A DNA stretch of 64,000 bases from Paenibacillus odorifer (lineage in GTDB: Bacteria; Bacillota; Bacilli; Paenibacillales; Paenibacillaceae). Where the stretch lies: the NCBI RefSeq assembly GCF_000758725.1, contig NZ_CP009428.1, positions 5,642,001 through 5,706,000 of the forward strand. The letters are read 5' to 3'. Position 1 is the stretch's first letter. Every line of letters begins with the position of its first letter. Positions 44,373 through 52,900 of the stretch are shown here, in pieces. Under the pieces are notes generated by a model that did not search any database, had not been told where the DNA came from, and saw only the letters and a list, made by a program, of their open reading frames with translations. The position numbers and the translations under genes were made by a program.

Positions 44373-45158
44373 TCAGCGGATCTCAGATGGACTTTTTCCG
44401 GTATATTGCTTGAACTGGCGGCTGAAAAAGAAAATGTCACGATATCCGAGCGCATCTGCGACCTCAGTAACATTCATTCCTGCGTACAGCAGTAAATGCT
44501 GAGCACGCTCAATCCGGGCTCGGATGACATAAGACTGCACAGAAGAGCCCGTAAGCTCCTTAAACTTAATTGAAAAGTACCGAGGCGAAAGCCCCGCACG
44601 AGCAGCAAGATCCTCTACACGATGTGCAATCCCCGGATGCTGGCTCACATAGTTCGCTATTTCGTGAATGATTTCTGTCAAATGGTTGCTAACATAACGT
44701 TCTACTGGCTTCACACGGTCCTCCCTCAGCAGATGAATCATCAGCTGCTTCAGTACAAGCTGCCCTTCTTCCTCAGCGGCGTAAGTATCCACCAGAAATA
44801 GTCGAACGTACCTAGCAAGCAGATGTTCAAATTCAACGGTTTCTGTAAGCTCACGATAGGGCAGCGGAATATCCGTCACCTCTTCGGAGACATCAAAATG
44901 AATATATGTAAGTACAAGTGGCTTTTGCGGATTATGTGTAGCACTAGTATGGTCACCCGGACGAAAAAGGAAGCAGCTTCCCTTACCTACTTGAAAGGGT
45001 TCATCGTTACGCACAACCGTCCCTTCCCCGCTCCATACATAAAATAAATCATAATTTTGCAGCGACTTCTCTCTTTTTTGCCATTTCCAGCCCGGCTCGC
45101 ATACAATCTTAGCCAGAGCCGGTAAAATAACAAAAGAGGACGGCGATGCATGCAGCAT
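44373..45158 (-). CDS. AraC-family transcriptional regulator
   Basis: An N-terminal cupin-like sensor domain (DLFYVWSGEGTVVRNDEPFQVGKGSCFLFRPGDHTSA) is followed by a C-terminal double helix-turn-helix (about residues 165-261: VEDLAARAGLSPRYFSIKFKELTG and VTEVADALGYRDIFFFSRQFKQYTGKSPSEIR). Such proteins usually sense sugars. The frame opens at 45188, but AGGAGGG is 7 bases before the ATG at 45158. It stands alone, so its target is not suggested by neighbours. Confidence 0.9.
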   Translation of the reverse strand: MLHASPSSFVILPALAKIVCEPGWKWQKREKSLQNYDLFYVWSGEGTVVRNDEPFQVGKGSCFLFRPGDHTSATHNPQKPLVLTYIHFDVSEEVTDIPLPYRELTETVEFEHLLARYVRLFLVDTYAAEEEGQLVLKQLMIHLLREDRVKPVERYVSNHLTEIIHEIANYVSQHPGIAHRVEDLAARAGLSPRYFSIKFKELTGSSVQSYVIRARIERAQHLLLYAGMNVTEVADALGYRDIFFFSRQFKQYTGKSPSEIR

Positions 45159-45180
45159 AACGTTCCCTCCTAAAAGTTTT

Positions 45181-45450
45181 GTTAGCATAAACTACCTTGA
45201 ACACTTCGCAAAACTTGCTTCGTAAGCATTTCGCTTTGTTTTGTTAGCATAAACTACCTTGAACCACTTCGCAAAACTTGCTTCGTAAGCATCCGCTTTG
45301 TTTTGTTAGCAAAGCTTGCCTCGTAAACATTCGCTTAGTATTGTCAGCAAAATCTGCTCTGACTTCGCAGCGTCCATATAGTTTTGTTTAGCTTAATCTA
45401 CTCCGAGTTTCTTCGTCAAAATTCGTAAGTATTCGCTTAGTTTTGCATTT
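45181..45450. repeat. 62-bp direct repeats upstream of the AraC-type gene
   Basis: A 62-base unit beginning GTTAGCATAAACTACC occurs at 45181 and 45243 almost unchanged. Shorter degenerate versions begin at about 45305, 45343 and 45386. The first unit directly adjoins the AraC ribosome-binding site, so the repeats lie in its promoter or leader. They fill the gap to the MocR-type gene. Confidence 0.85.
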
Positions 45451-45471
45451 CATCTTCTTTATCATACCTTG

Positions 45472-46977
45472 TCATGTTGCATTTTGTACATCTTCCCACG
45501 CCAGATGCAGGCTTGTTATCCCTTCCTCCAGCTCCTCGGCATTCAGATGGGCAAAAGAAAAACAAGCGGCCGGTGCTCCCGGTGATAGCTGATATAACGC
45601 GGCATCTCTAAAATCCGTGTCGCGCCTAAGCGCTGCCGCTCGGAAAGCAACAAACTCTTCACTGCTGCGCAGCCAGCGGGCATATACATGCAAGCCCGCA
45701 TCACCAGGCAGCAGCTCGAAGAGCTCCTTAAGCCGTTCCGACAGCAGCGTCCTGAGGATGCGTCCGCGTTCACCATAGATGCGTGTCATCCGGCGCAGAT
45801 GACGGCCATAGCCGCCTGTATTCATGAACCGCGCCAAGGCACGCTGCTCCAGCAGCCCTACCGGCAAGGGCTCATATAGCGCCTTGGCGGCGATAGTCGG
45901 CTTTACCAGAGAGGGCGGAAGCACTGCAAAGCCTAGCCGCAGGCCCGAAAACATCGTGTTTGAAAAGGAGCCTACATACACGACCCGCTCTTCGCGATCC
46001 AGTGCTTTTAAGGGCTCAATAGGACGCCCAGCCCAACGGAACTCACTGTCATAATCATCTTCAATGATTACTGCATTATGCCGCTGCGCCCATTCCAACA
46101 AGGTCCGTCGTCGTTCCAAAGGCAGTACCACACCCGTAGGAAATTGACGGCTCGGCGTAACAAACAACAGCCGGGCATCCCAATCCTCCGGAATAAGGCC
46201 GTTGCCATCCAGCTTCCCTGCCAGCAATCGGCCTCCAGTGATCTCTACGGCTCGCCGGATCCCGTGAAAGCCCGGGTCCTCTACGACCGCTGAGCCCCCT
46301 GCATCCAGCAGCAGCTGCGTCAAAATAACGATGCCTTGCATCGAACCGCTGAACAATACGATATGCTCTGCATCCGCGCGAATCCCGCGGGTAATCCGCA
46401 GATGTGCAGCGATAGCTTTCCGAAGTCCTTCATCGCCTTGAGGTGGACAAGTGCTTTGCAGCAATCCACCTTCCTTCCCTCCGGCATAAGAGAGCGCACT
46501 GCGCCATTCGGAGTAAGGAAAATGTTCCATCCGCATACCACTACTCTGGAAGCTCACTGCTTTCTTATTACTCTTTTCATAAAAGGGTATCGGGCGCGCA
46601 AGCAGCCGCTTTCCCCATGCTGAAATAGGAATCGTAGTCTCGATTTCACAATCTCCTCCAGCAGCATCTGTGGCTTCACCCAAAGCCTGATTCTCACCGT
46701 CACTGCGACTGGCAGCTGAAGCAAAGCTATCTTCCGATACGAATGTCCCCCGCCCCGTTTCAGTCCTTACATACCCATCAGCGAGCAACATTTCATACAC
46801 CTGCGAGACCGATCCGCGCGACAGCTCATAGTGCTTAGCAAGACTTCGTGTAGACGGCAACGGAGTGCCTCCCGGAAGTGTTCCTTCCAATATTCCTGCG
46901 CGGAGCGCGTGATATAACGCTAAATATTTGTAGCGGTGTATCGCCAGATATTGATCGTATGCCAGCGTGATATTCAT
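45472..46977 (-). CDS. MocR/GabR-type regulator lacking the PLP lysine
   Basis: A GntR-type winged helix (residues about 15-80: LPSTRSLAKHYELSRGSVSQVYEMLLADGYVRTETGRGTFV) is fused to a fold-I aminotransferase-like domain. The domain is complete: EDPGFHGIRRAVE, VTPSRQFPTGVVLPLERR and EDDYDSEFRWAGRP are present. The family's Schiff-base Lys in G-[TS]-F-S-K is replaced by Asn here (GSFSNTMFSGLRLGF; codon at 45958-45960, residue about 340). It is divergent from a flavin-binding protein gene. SD AAGGAGG precedes the ATG. It may bind a ligand non-covalently (inference). Confidence 0.9.
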   Translation of the reverse strand: MNITLAYDQYLAIHRYKYLALYHALRAGILEGTLPGGTPLPSTRSLAKHYELSRGSVSQVYEMLLADGYVRTETGRGTFVSEDSFASAASRSDGENQALGEATDAAGGDCEIETTIPISAWGKRLLARPIPFYEKSNKKAVSFQSSGMRMEHFPYSEWRSALSYAGGKEGGLLQSTCPPQGDEGLRKAIAAHLRITRGIRADAEHIVLFSGSMQGIVILTQLLLDAGGSAVVEDPGFHGIRRAVEITGGRLLAGKLDGNGLIPEDWDARLLFVTPSRQFPTGVVLPLERRRTLLEWAQRHNAVIIEDDYDSEFRWAGRPIEPLKALDREERVVYVGSFSNTMFSGLRLGFAVLPPSLVKPTIAAKALYEPLPVGLLEQRALARFMNTGGYGRHLRRMTRIYGERGRILRTLLSERLKELFELLPGDAGLHVYARWLRSSEEFVAFRAAALRRDTDFRDAALYQLSPGAPAACFSFAHLNAEELEEGITSLHLAWEDVQNAT

Positions 46978-46990
46978 CGTTATCCTCCTT

Positions 46991-47037
46991 GACCAGCAAG
47001 TGGTCCATTAAAAACTATCTTAATTGGTCCTTTTTAA
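46991..47037. promoter_or_regulatory. candidate operator for the MocR-type regulator
   Basis: The divergent region holds GACCA-GCAAG-TGGTC (46991-47005), an inverted repeat, and two direct copies of TGGTCC followed by A/T-rich sequence (47001, 47025) 24 bases apart. MocR regulators commonly bind such direct repeats between divergent genes. Inferred only. Confidence 0.45.
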
Positions 47038-47120
47038 TTGTCAACCACTCTACTATTCTTTAAAGAACAATTACATTGGAGCAGACGCTCTAGACTAAAA
47101 AGAAAGAGGACGTGATCCCT

Positions 47121-47738
47121 ATGCGCAGAAAAGAATTTAAAGTAGATCAGGAGGAAGAATTGGTCTCTTTTCTAAACGGAATGAGTTTTGGTTTTCTCGG
47201 GACAAGCGATGAACAGGGGCAACCGCGGGTGACACCGCTGAATTTTGTATATACAGATGGTTGTTTCTATTTCCATGGCAGTCATGCTGGTGGCAAAATG
47301 AAGTCGATCCGCAATCAGCAGAAGGTCTGCTTTACGGTAGCGGATGAGTATGCTCTTATCCCGTCTTATTTTAGCGATCCCGAGCTGGCATGCCCTGCAA
47401 CCGCCTATTTTAAAAGTGTGACCGCCTACGGCACAGCCGAACCTGTCGAAGACATTAATGAAAAAGCCGGCGTACTCTCCTTATTTATGAAAAAGCTCCA
47501 GCCCGAGGGGGGGTATGATTCCATCGATGCAGAGGACCCTAGATACCGTCCCCGTCTAAAGGGAGTTGCCGTTGTGCGCATTACCCCCGAGGAGATCACT
47601 GCGAAGTTTAAGTTTGGGCAAAACCTAAAAGAAGAAGAGCGCTCCGGCATCATTTCCGGCCTGTCCGAAAGAAATAATCCACGGGATGAAGAAACGATAG
47701 AAATGATGAAAAAATACTGCCCTTTCCACGCCGAATGA
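47121..47738 (+). CDS. pyridoxamine 5'-phosphate oxidase-like flavin-binding protein
   Basis: The protein (205 residues) has the split-barrel fold features MSFGFLGTSDEQGQPRVTPLNFVY, FHGSHAGGKMKSIRNQQKVCFTV and a C-terminal VVRITPEEITAKFKFGQNL. This is the Nim-like or PNPOx-related FMN-binding group. GTG at 47112 is possible, but the ATG at 47121 has better distance from the SD AGAGGA. It is divergent from the MocR-type regulator and is followed by an aminotransferase gene 111 bases on. The real substrate is unknown. Confidence 0.83.
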   Translation: MRRKEFKVDQEEELVSFLNGMSFGFLGTSDEQGQPRVTPLNFVYTDGCFYFHGSHAGGKMKSIRNQQKVCFTVADEYALIPSYFSDPELACPATAYFKSVTAYGTAEPVEDINEKAGVLSLFMKKLQPEGGYDSIDAEDPRYRPRLKGVAVVRITPEEITAKFKFGQNLKEEERSGIISGLSERNNPRDEETIEMMKKYCPFHAE

Positions 47739-47849
47739 TATTTTTTAAAAATCGTATCTTTCCAAGTGACGGTTGCAATTGGCGGTGATATAATGTTAGG
47801 CAATGTTAACAGTATGTTATCCCCAAAGAACCCTGGAAGGATGAAACTG

Positions 47850-49151
47850 ATGAATCCACTAGCTGGACAATTAAACGAAAGTATCAAAGCAGGAAATGAA
47901 CATGTGTATGATATGCTCTCTACGCTTGGCAAAGAGATTTACTTCCCAAAAGAGGGCATCCTGAGCCAATCCGCTGAAGCAGGAGCTCACGCCAAGAAAT
48001 ACAACGCAACCATCGGTATTGCTACTGAAGGTGGCGTACCTATGCACCTCGGCGTCATTCAGGATAAACTCTCCGCTTACAGTCCTAAGGATCTTTATAG
48101 TTACGCCCCTCCGGCAGGTAAACCAGAGCTGCGTACTGTATGGCGTGAAAAGATGCTGCGCGAAAATCCATCGCTAGAAGGTAAAACCATCAGCAATCCC
48201 GTTGTAACCAATGCCCTGACTCACGGGCTTAGCATTGTCGCTGACCTCTTCGCAGAGCCAGGTGACGCGATTATCTACCCGGACAAGAACTGGGAGAACT
48301 ACGAATTAACCTTCGGAATCCGCCGCCATGGGGAGACCGTTAACTATCCGCTGTTCACAGAAGAAATGACTTTCAACAGTGCAGGTCTGGAAGACGCGCT
48401 GCTCGCTCAAAAAGAACGCGGCAAAGCGATTGTGCTGCTGAACTTCCCTAACAATCCTACCGGATATACTCCAGGAATTAAGGAAGGCGATGAGATCGTC
48501 GCAGCTATCCTTCGTGCGGCTGAGGAAGGCATCAACGTTGTTGTTGTAAGTGATGATGCATACTTCGGGTTATTCTTTGAGGATTCACTAAAAGAATCGC
48601 TGTTCGGCAAACTGGCTCATCTGCATCCTCGTGTGCTTCCAATCAAGATTGACGGTGCGACCAAAGAAGAATTTGTCTGGGGCTTCCGTGTGGGTTTCAT
48701 CACTTATGCCTCGGAGGACAAAGACCTGCTGGCAGCATTGGAGCAAAAAACACTAGGTATCATCCGTGCCACCATTTCCAGCGGTGCGCATCCTTCGCAG
48801 ACCTTCGTACTAGACGCCTTGAAATCTCCGGAATTCGAAGCACAGAAGGAAGAGAAGTTCCAGATCATGAAAGGCCGTGCGAATAAAGTAAAAGCACTGC
48901 TGGATAGCGGTAAATACGGCGAGGATGTATGGACGTATTATCCTTTTAACTCCGGTTACTTTATGTGTCTGAAGCTGCACACAGTTGCGGCTGAAGATCT
49001 CCGGCTTCACCTGATTCATAATTACGGACTAGGCACTATTGCTTTGGGTGAAACTGACCTACGTATTGCTTTCTCATGTATCGAAGAGGAACAGCTCGAA
49101 GATCTTTTCGATCTTGTATACGCAGGTGTTCGCGATTTAGAAAAAGCCTAA
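47850..49151 (+). CDS. class I/II pyridoxal phosphate-dependent aminotransferase
   Basis: The 433-residue fold-I enzyme has LTHGLSIVADLFAEPGDAIIYPDKNWENY, LNFPNNPTGYTPG, VVVSDDAYFGLFFE, and the PLP lysine in IDGATKEEFVWGFRVGF (about residue 272). The C-terminal LRIAFSCIEEEQLEDLFDLV is typical of class I. The frame is open from 47766, but GGAAGG is placed 9 bases before the ATG at 47850. Substrate specificity is not clear. It follows the flavin protein on the same strand and ends with a strong terminator. Confidence 0.9.
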   Translation: MNPLAGQLNESIKAGNEHVYDMLSTLGKEIYFPKEGILSQSAEAGAHAKKYNATIGIATEGGVPMHLGVIQDKLSAYSPKDLYSYAPPAGKPELRTVWREKMLRENPSLEGKTISNPVVTNALTHGLSIVADLFAEPGDAIIYPDKNWENYELTFGIRRHGETVNYPLFTEEMTFNSAGLEDALLAQKERGKAIVLLNFPNNPTGYTPGIKEGDEIVAAILRAAEEGINVVVVSDDAYFGLFFEDSLKESLFGKLAHLHPRVLPIKIDGATKEEFVWGFRVGFITYASEDKDLLAALEQKTLGIIRATISSGAHPSQTFVLDALKSPEFEAQKEEKFQIMKGRANKVKALLDSGKYGEDVWTYYPFNSGYFMCLKLHTVAAEDLRLHLIHNYGLGTIALGETDLRIAFSCIEEEQLEDLFDLVYAGVRDLEKA

Positions 49152-49171
49152 CTGAACTTTATATAGCTTAC

Positions 49172-49206
49172 AATCAGCTCCGTTTTCATGGAGCTGATTT
49201 TTTTTG
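49172..49206 (+). terminator. terminator after the aminotransferase gene
   Basis: AATCAGCTCC pairs with GGAGCTGATT and is followed by a run of eight T. Confidence 0.92.
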
Positions 49207-49230
49207 TACACGACTCCGACATTGGCCTAT

Positions 49231-49258
49231 ACACGCCCCTCTCTCCGCACATACAATA
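49231..49258 (+). promoter_or_regulatory. candidate SigE/SigK sporulation promoter
   Basis: CATACAATA (49250-49258) matches the SigK -10 pattern CATAnnnTA and the SigE pattern CATACAnT. An AC pair at 49231-49232 gives the SigK -35 with about 16-17 bases between. It lies about 45 bases before the YjcZ-like start. Confidence 0.5.
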
Positions 49259-49301
49259 CGATGTACTCAAGTACAACACACACACCGAAAGGGGAATGAA
49301 C

Positions 49302-49421
49302 ATGAGCGAAGAAGTTAGAGGCGGATATGGATGTTGTGGAGGTGGCCCATTCACTAGCACTGGCGCCATCCTGGTTCTCTTTATCTTGCTGGTTATCATC
49401 AGCCGTTCACTTTTTGTCTAA
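49302..49421 (+). CDS. YjcZ-like small sporulation peptide
   Basis: This 39-residue peptide has a Gly/Cys-rich N-terminal half (GGYGCCGGGPFTSTG) and one hydrophobic helix (AILVLFILLVIISRSLFV), like YjcZ-type sporulation peptides. SD AAAGGGG is 7 bases before the ATG at 49302. The preceding sporulation-type promoter match supports it. Function is unknown in the family. It is too short for usual length filters. Confidence 0.78.
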   Translation: MSEEVRGGYGCCGGGPFTSTGAILVLFILLVIISRSLFV

Positions 49422-49437
49422 CCATTAATGACAGTCT

Positions 49438-49490
49438 CGGGAGAGAGCTTTAAGCTCTTTCCTATTTTCAATCCCTTTTTTTTACAATAG
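49438..49490 (+). terminator. terminator after the YjcZ-like gene
   Basis: GGGAGAGAGCT pairs with AGCTCTTTCC, followed by a T run (49476-49483). A second possible terminator (AGACGTGG/CCGCGTCT with seven T) lies at 49489-49547. Confidence 0.7.
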
Positions 49491-49622
49491 ACGTGGGTGT
49501 CCAGTAGGTCATGATAATGGCCGCTGTGACGTCCGCGTCTTTTTTTATTCCACCTTGGTCTAAGCACCAACCGCACCAACCTTCGTTACCGCAGATCACA
49601 TTTGCCCGCACAAAGCAGCTAT

Positions 49623-49799
49623 CGGACACCCCTGACCCTAAAGGCAGTATAATCCCATATTTTACTTACTTACGGACCCCAAAGCCGTTATTAGCATGCC
49701 AAACCCCAAATATGAACCTCTTCATAGGGAATAACGCCACTGGTGTCCGAATTTCCCCGATAAAGGTTATATATTGGCAAATAACGTCTGCGGGGTCCG
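49623..49799. repeat. 177-bp palindromic element with swapped arms
   Basis: CGGACACC (49623), CGGACCCC (49673), GGTGTCCG (49742-49749) and GGGGTCCG (49792-49799) occupy the usual arm positions. Here arm 1 is the exact complement of arm 3 and arm 2 of arm 4, so the perfect pairings would cross; in the other copies they are nested. Nothing else is seen in 49548-49903. Confidence 0.85.
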
Positions 49800-49903
49800 T
49801 AAGCCTCCGGGGATAATTATGATCGGCGGCGGAGTTGCAGGCTTAATGTAGATCTAGCTAATGCGAACTTCTAAACTTAGATACTCACCCAATAACCACA
49901 CCT

Positions 49904-49948
49904 AAAAAAGGCTGTCGCAAACGTAGAAAATCTACGGATGCGACAGCC
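49904..49948 (-). terminator. strong terminator of the giant glycosidase gene
   Basis: GGCTGTCGCA pairs perfectly with TGCGACAGCC around an inner CGTAGA/TCTACG stem. The minus strand continues TTTTTT. Confidence 0.92.
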
Positions 49949-49980
49949 CAAAAGCTAAAAGTATCTTTACAACTGATGTA

Positions 49981-52900
49981 TTACAGATTGTACAGGTTGT
50001 AGATCAAAACCGCTGCCTCTGCACGGGTGGTAACACCTTGTGGATGAATCCGCAAGCCGTCTCCCTTGATCAGGCCAGCACGTATTAGTGCTGCCACACT
50101 GTCACGTGCAAATGCTGATACTTGCTGGCTATCCGTGAAACTGGACATTGAAGCTCCGTTGCCGGCTGGAAGCTGTCTGCCGGCTGCTGCAATCGCTTTT
50201 GCAGCCAGTGTCATCATTTCCTGCCGCGTAACAGAAGCGTTAGGATCAAAGCTTCCATCTGGACGACCAGTGGTGATCCCCAACTGCTTCGCCATAGCCA
50301 ACGCTTCATATCTGTAATCGCCAGGCTGCACATCTGTGAAGCTTTCTGCACTATCTCCTTCCAAGCCAAACGCTTTTATAAGCAGGAGCACAAAATCTCC
50401 CCGCTTCACTTCCGCTTGAGGCACAAATTGATCCTCTGTCATTCCGTTGATGATGCCTTTAGAGCCAAGCACCTCAATCGCATTGCGGGCCCACTCAAAT
50501 TTGCCGATATCCCGGAATGTCTTCTCCGTAAAGGTGATACTGTACGTACCAGAGAGAATTCCTGTAAAGGAAACCATCCCCGTAGCAGCGTTATATCTGC
50601 CACTTGGAACAACCGTTAGAATCCCCAACGAATTCAGACTATGAATCGTTATATGTCCTTCTTTACCACGTTCTTCTGATTGTGGAGTATACGGCAGGGA
50701 CACCTTAACCCGCATGTCAGAACTGTTCCATACGGCTTCCTTGCCATTGATAGTTACGCTCAGTTTAAATTCTGGGCGAGAATCTGAATCCACCTTGGTT
50801 ATCGTAATTACCCATGGGGTTCCTGCCTCTTTTGCCGCTTGTTTCAGCAGACTACCTGGCAGCTCCAGCACACCAAATTCAGTATGAACGACCAATGAAG
50901 TCTTATCATCTGCAAAGATTATACCGTTTGGCAATTGCAGCTCATAACCCTTAGCTTTAGCTACTGCCGGTATATCAACAGTAACCGCTGAAGTTGCTCC
51001 ACTTAAGCCTGCTGTAGCAGCCTTTTTCAAGCTTTCCAGGTCTATACTTGCTCTTGCCGCACCGGTATTACTGTTCAGCACTGGTGCTGCTGTAAGGATG
51101 GTGCTGCCTGTTACACTGCCTGCATTTCCGCTTGAATCCCCCCCTGTTGTTCCGCTGTTGCCACCACCTGAGGTACCCCCGCTTCCGGAAGTTGGTGCTG
51201 TCGTTGGCTGAGTAGTCGGTTCAGAGGTTGGACTTGGGGTTGGTTCAGGCGTTGCTGTTGGTGTAGGTGTTGGTGTTGGTTCAGGTTTATCCGCAGAAAC
51301 GATATATTCAAAACTGGAAATATCACTTGGCTTCCAGCCCTCTTTTACAGCAATCGCCTTAATCGTCTTGCTCTTGCCTACATAAATCACTCCACTATAC
51401 AGTTCGCTGGCTGCTGTAGGTACAGTGCCATCCAACGTGTAGTGAATAGACGCTCCAGCTGTAGCTGTAGTTAACTTCACAGCAACCTGCCCTGTATAAG
51501 TTCCCCCGGCAGGATCAGCCTGCGGTGCTGACACCGTCTTCATATCAACCGCTCCGCTGATCACATACGTGAATGGAGCTACAAAACTGTTCTCCATGCC
51601 CTCTTTTACCGCTATCGTACGAAGAACTGTGACTCCTGCTGCGTCAATAGTTCCGGTATAAAGTGGACTGTCTGCTGTAGGCAACGACCCATCGGTTGTG
51701 TAATGAATCTCTGCTCCTGATGTCGCTGTAGTAAGGCTGATCGTTTGTAATCCGCTGTAAGCTCCCGGTTTCAAAGAAGAAACAGGTAAGGAAGTCTTTG
51801 AATGAATCGGCTGCTCTCCTTCTTCCGTCCGTTCAAGCGTGAACCAATCTAGATTGGCACCGTCATTATTGAAGTTCATCCGTACTACCTGTTTTCCTTG
51901 CGCAAGTTGTACGACACCACTCGCCAGCGTGTAATTCGACCAGCCACCTGTAGTAGGCATAGGCACTGTCGAGAGTTTTGTACCATTTACAGATAGCGTA
52001 GTGCTTACTCCGCCTTGTGCTGTAGCATACCGATATACGATTTTATAAAATCCGGCTTCAGTAATATCAAGCATATAATCCATAGAACCACCTGCAACGG
52101 TAAACCCGACATTTCTAAAATCCAGCACATCGCCAGTCATGGTACTCTGAATTCCATTGGGTGTAGCATCGTAATAATTCTCGGCTTCCACTTTCAAAGA
52201 ACCAGTGCCATCCATGATTACTTCAGTATAAGGTTCTATTTTAATACCACTAAGCTCGTATCCTGCTGATCCAGCTTGCAGGCGCAGCTTCTGTTCACCA
52301 GCCTTCAATTGAAGAACGGTGCGTATGCCAACGGTTTGCGAGTAAAGATTCGGCACATCAACGGTTCTTAATGTCTTCCCATCCTCCGTTTTATAAATAA
52401 TGCCCTTAGGAGCACCATTCGCGGAAGTCACGGTAAGCGTAAAAGTATAGTTTCCATCCTGCGGCACATTTACCCAGTAATCAATGCTGTCTCCAGCATC
52501 AATGCCGGTCAGCTTCGCTCCACTGCCTTGGCCGCTGACTGTGATACCTTGCAGCTGGTAGAATTGATCCAGTGCGTTCAAACTTGTGACTTCTATAGGT
52601 GCTGTAGCACTAGTTGTTCCTAAGAGCTTAACCTCCGCACGCAGCACGCCACCACTTGAATCGGCATAAGCATTTGCAGGCACATTCACGGTAAGCTGCA
52701 AATCACTATAATACGGGGTATGATCATTCCATGCCAGCGTCAGCTTCACATGGGTAGGGTCAAGTAAGGCAGCTGCCCCAATACTTACATGCCCCTGATC
52801 CTTACCTGGGCCCGAGACAGAAATGCTCTGAATGGCATCAGGATTAAATGTCCCTCCTGTAAGGCTGACTACCAATTCATTCCCGTTCACTTGATATGGA

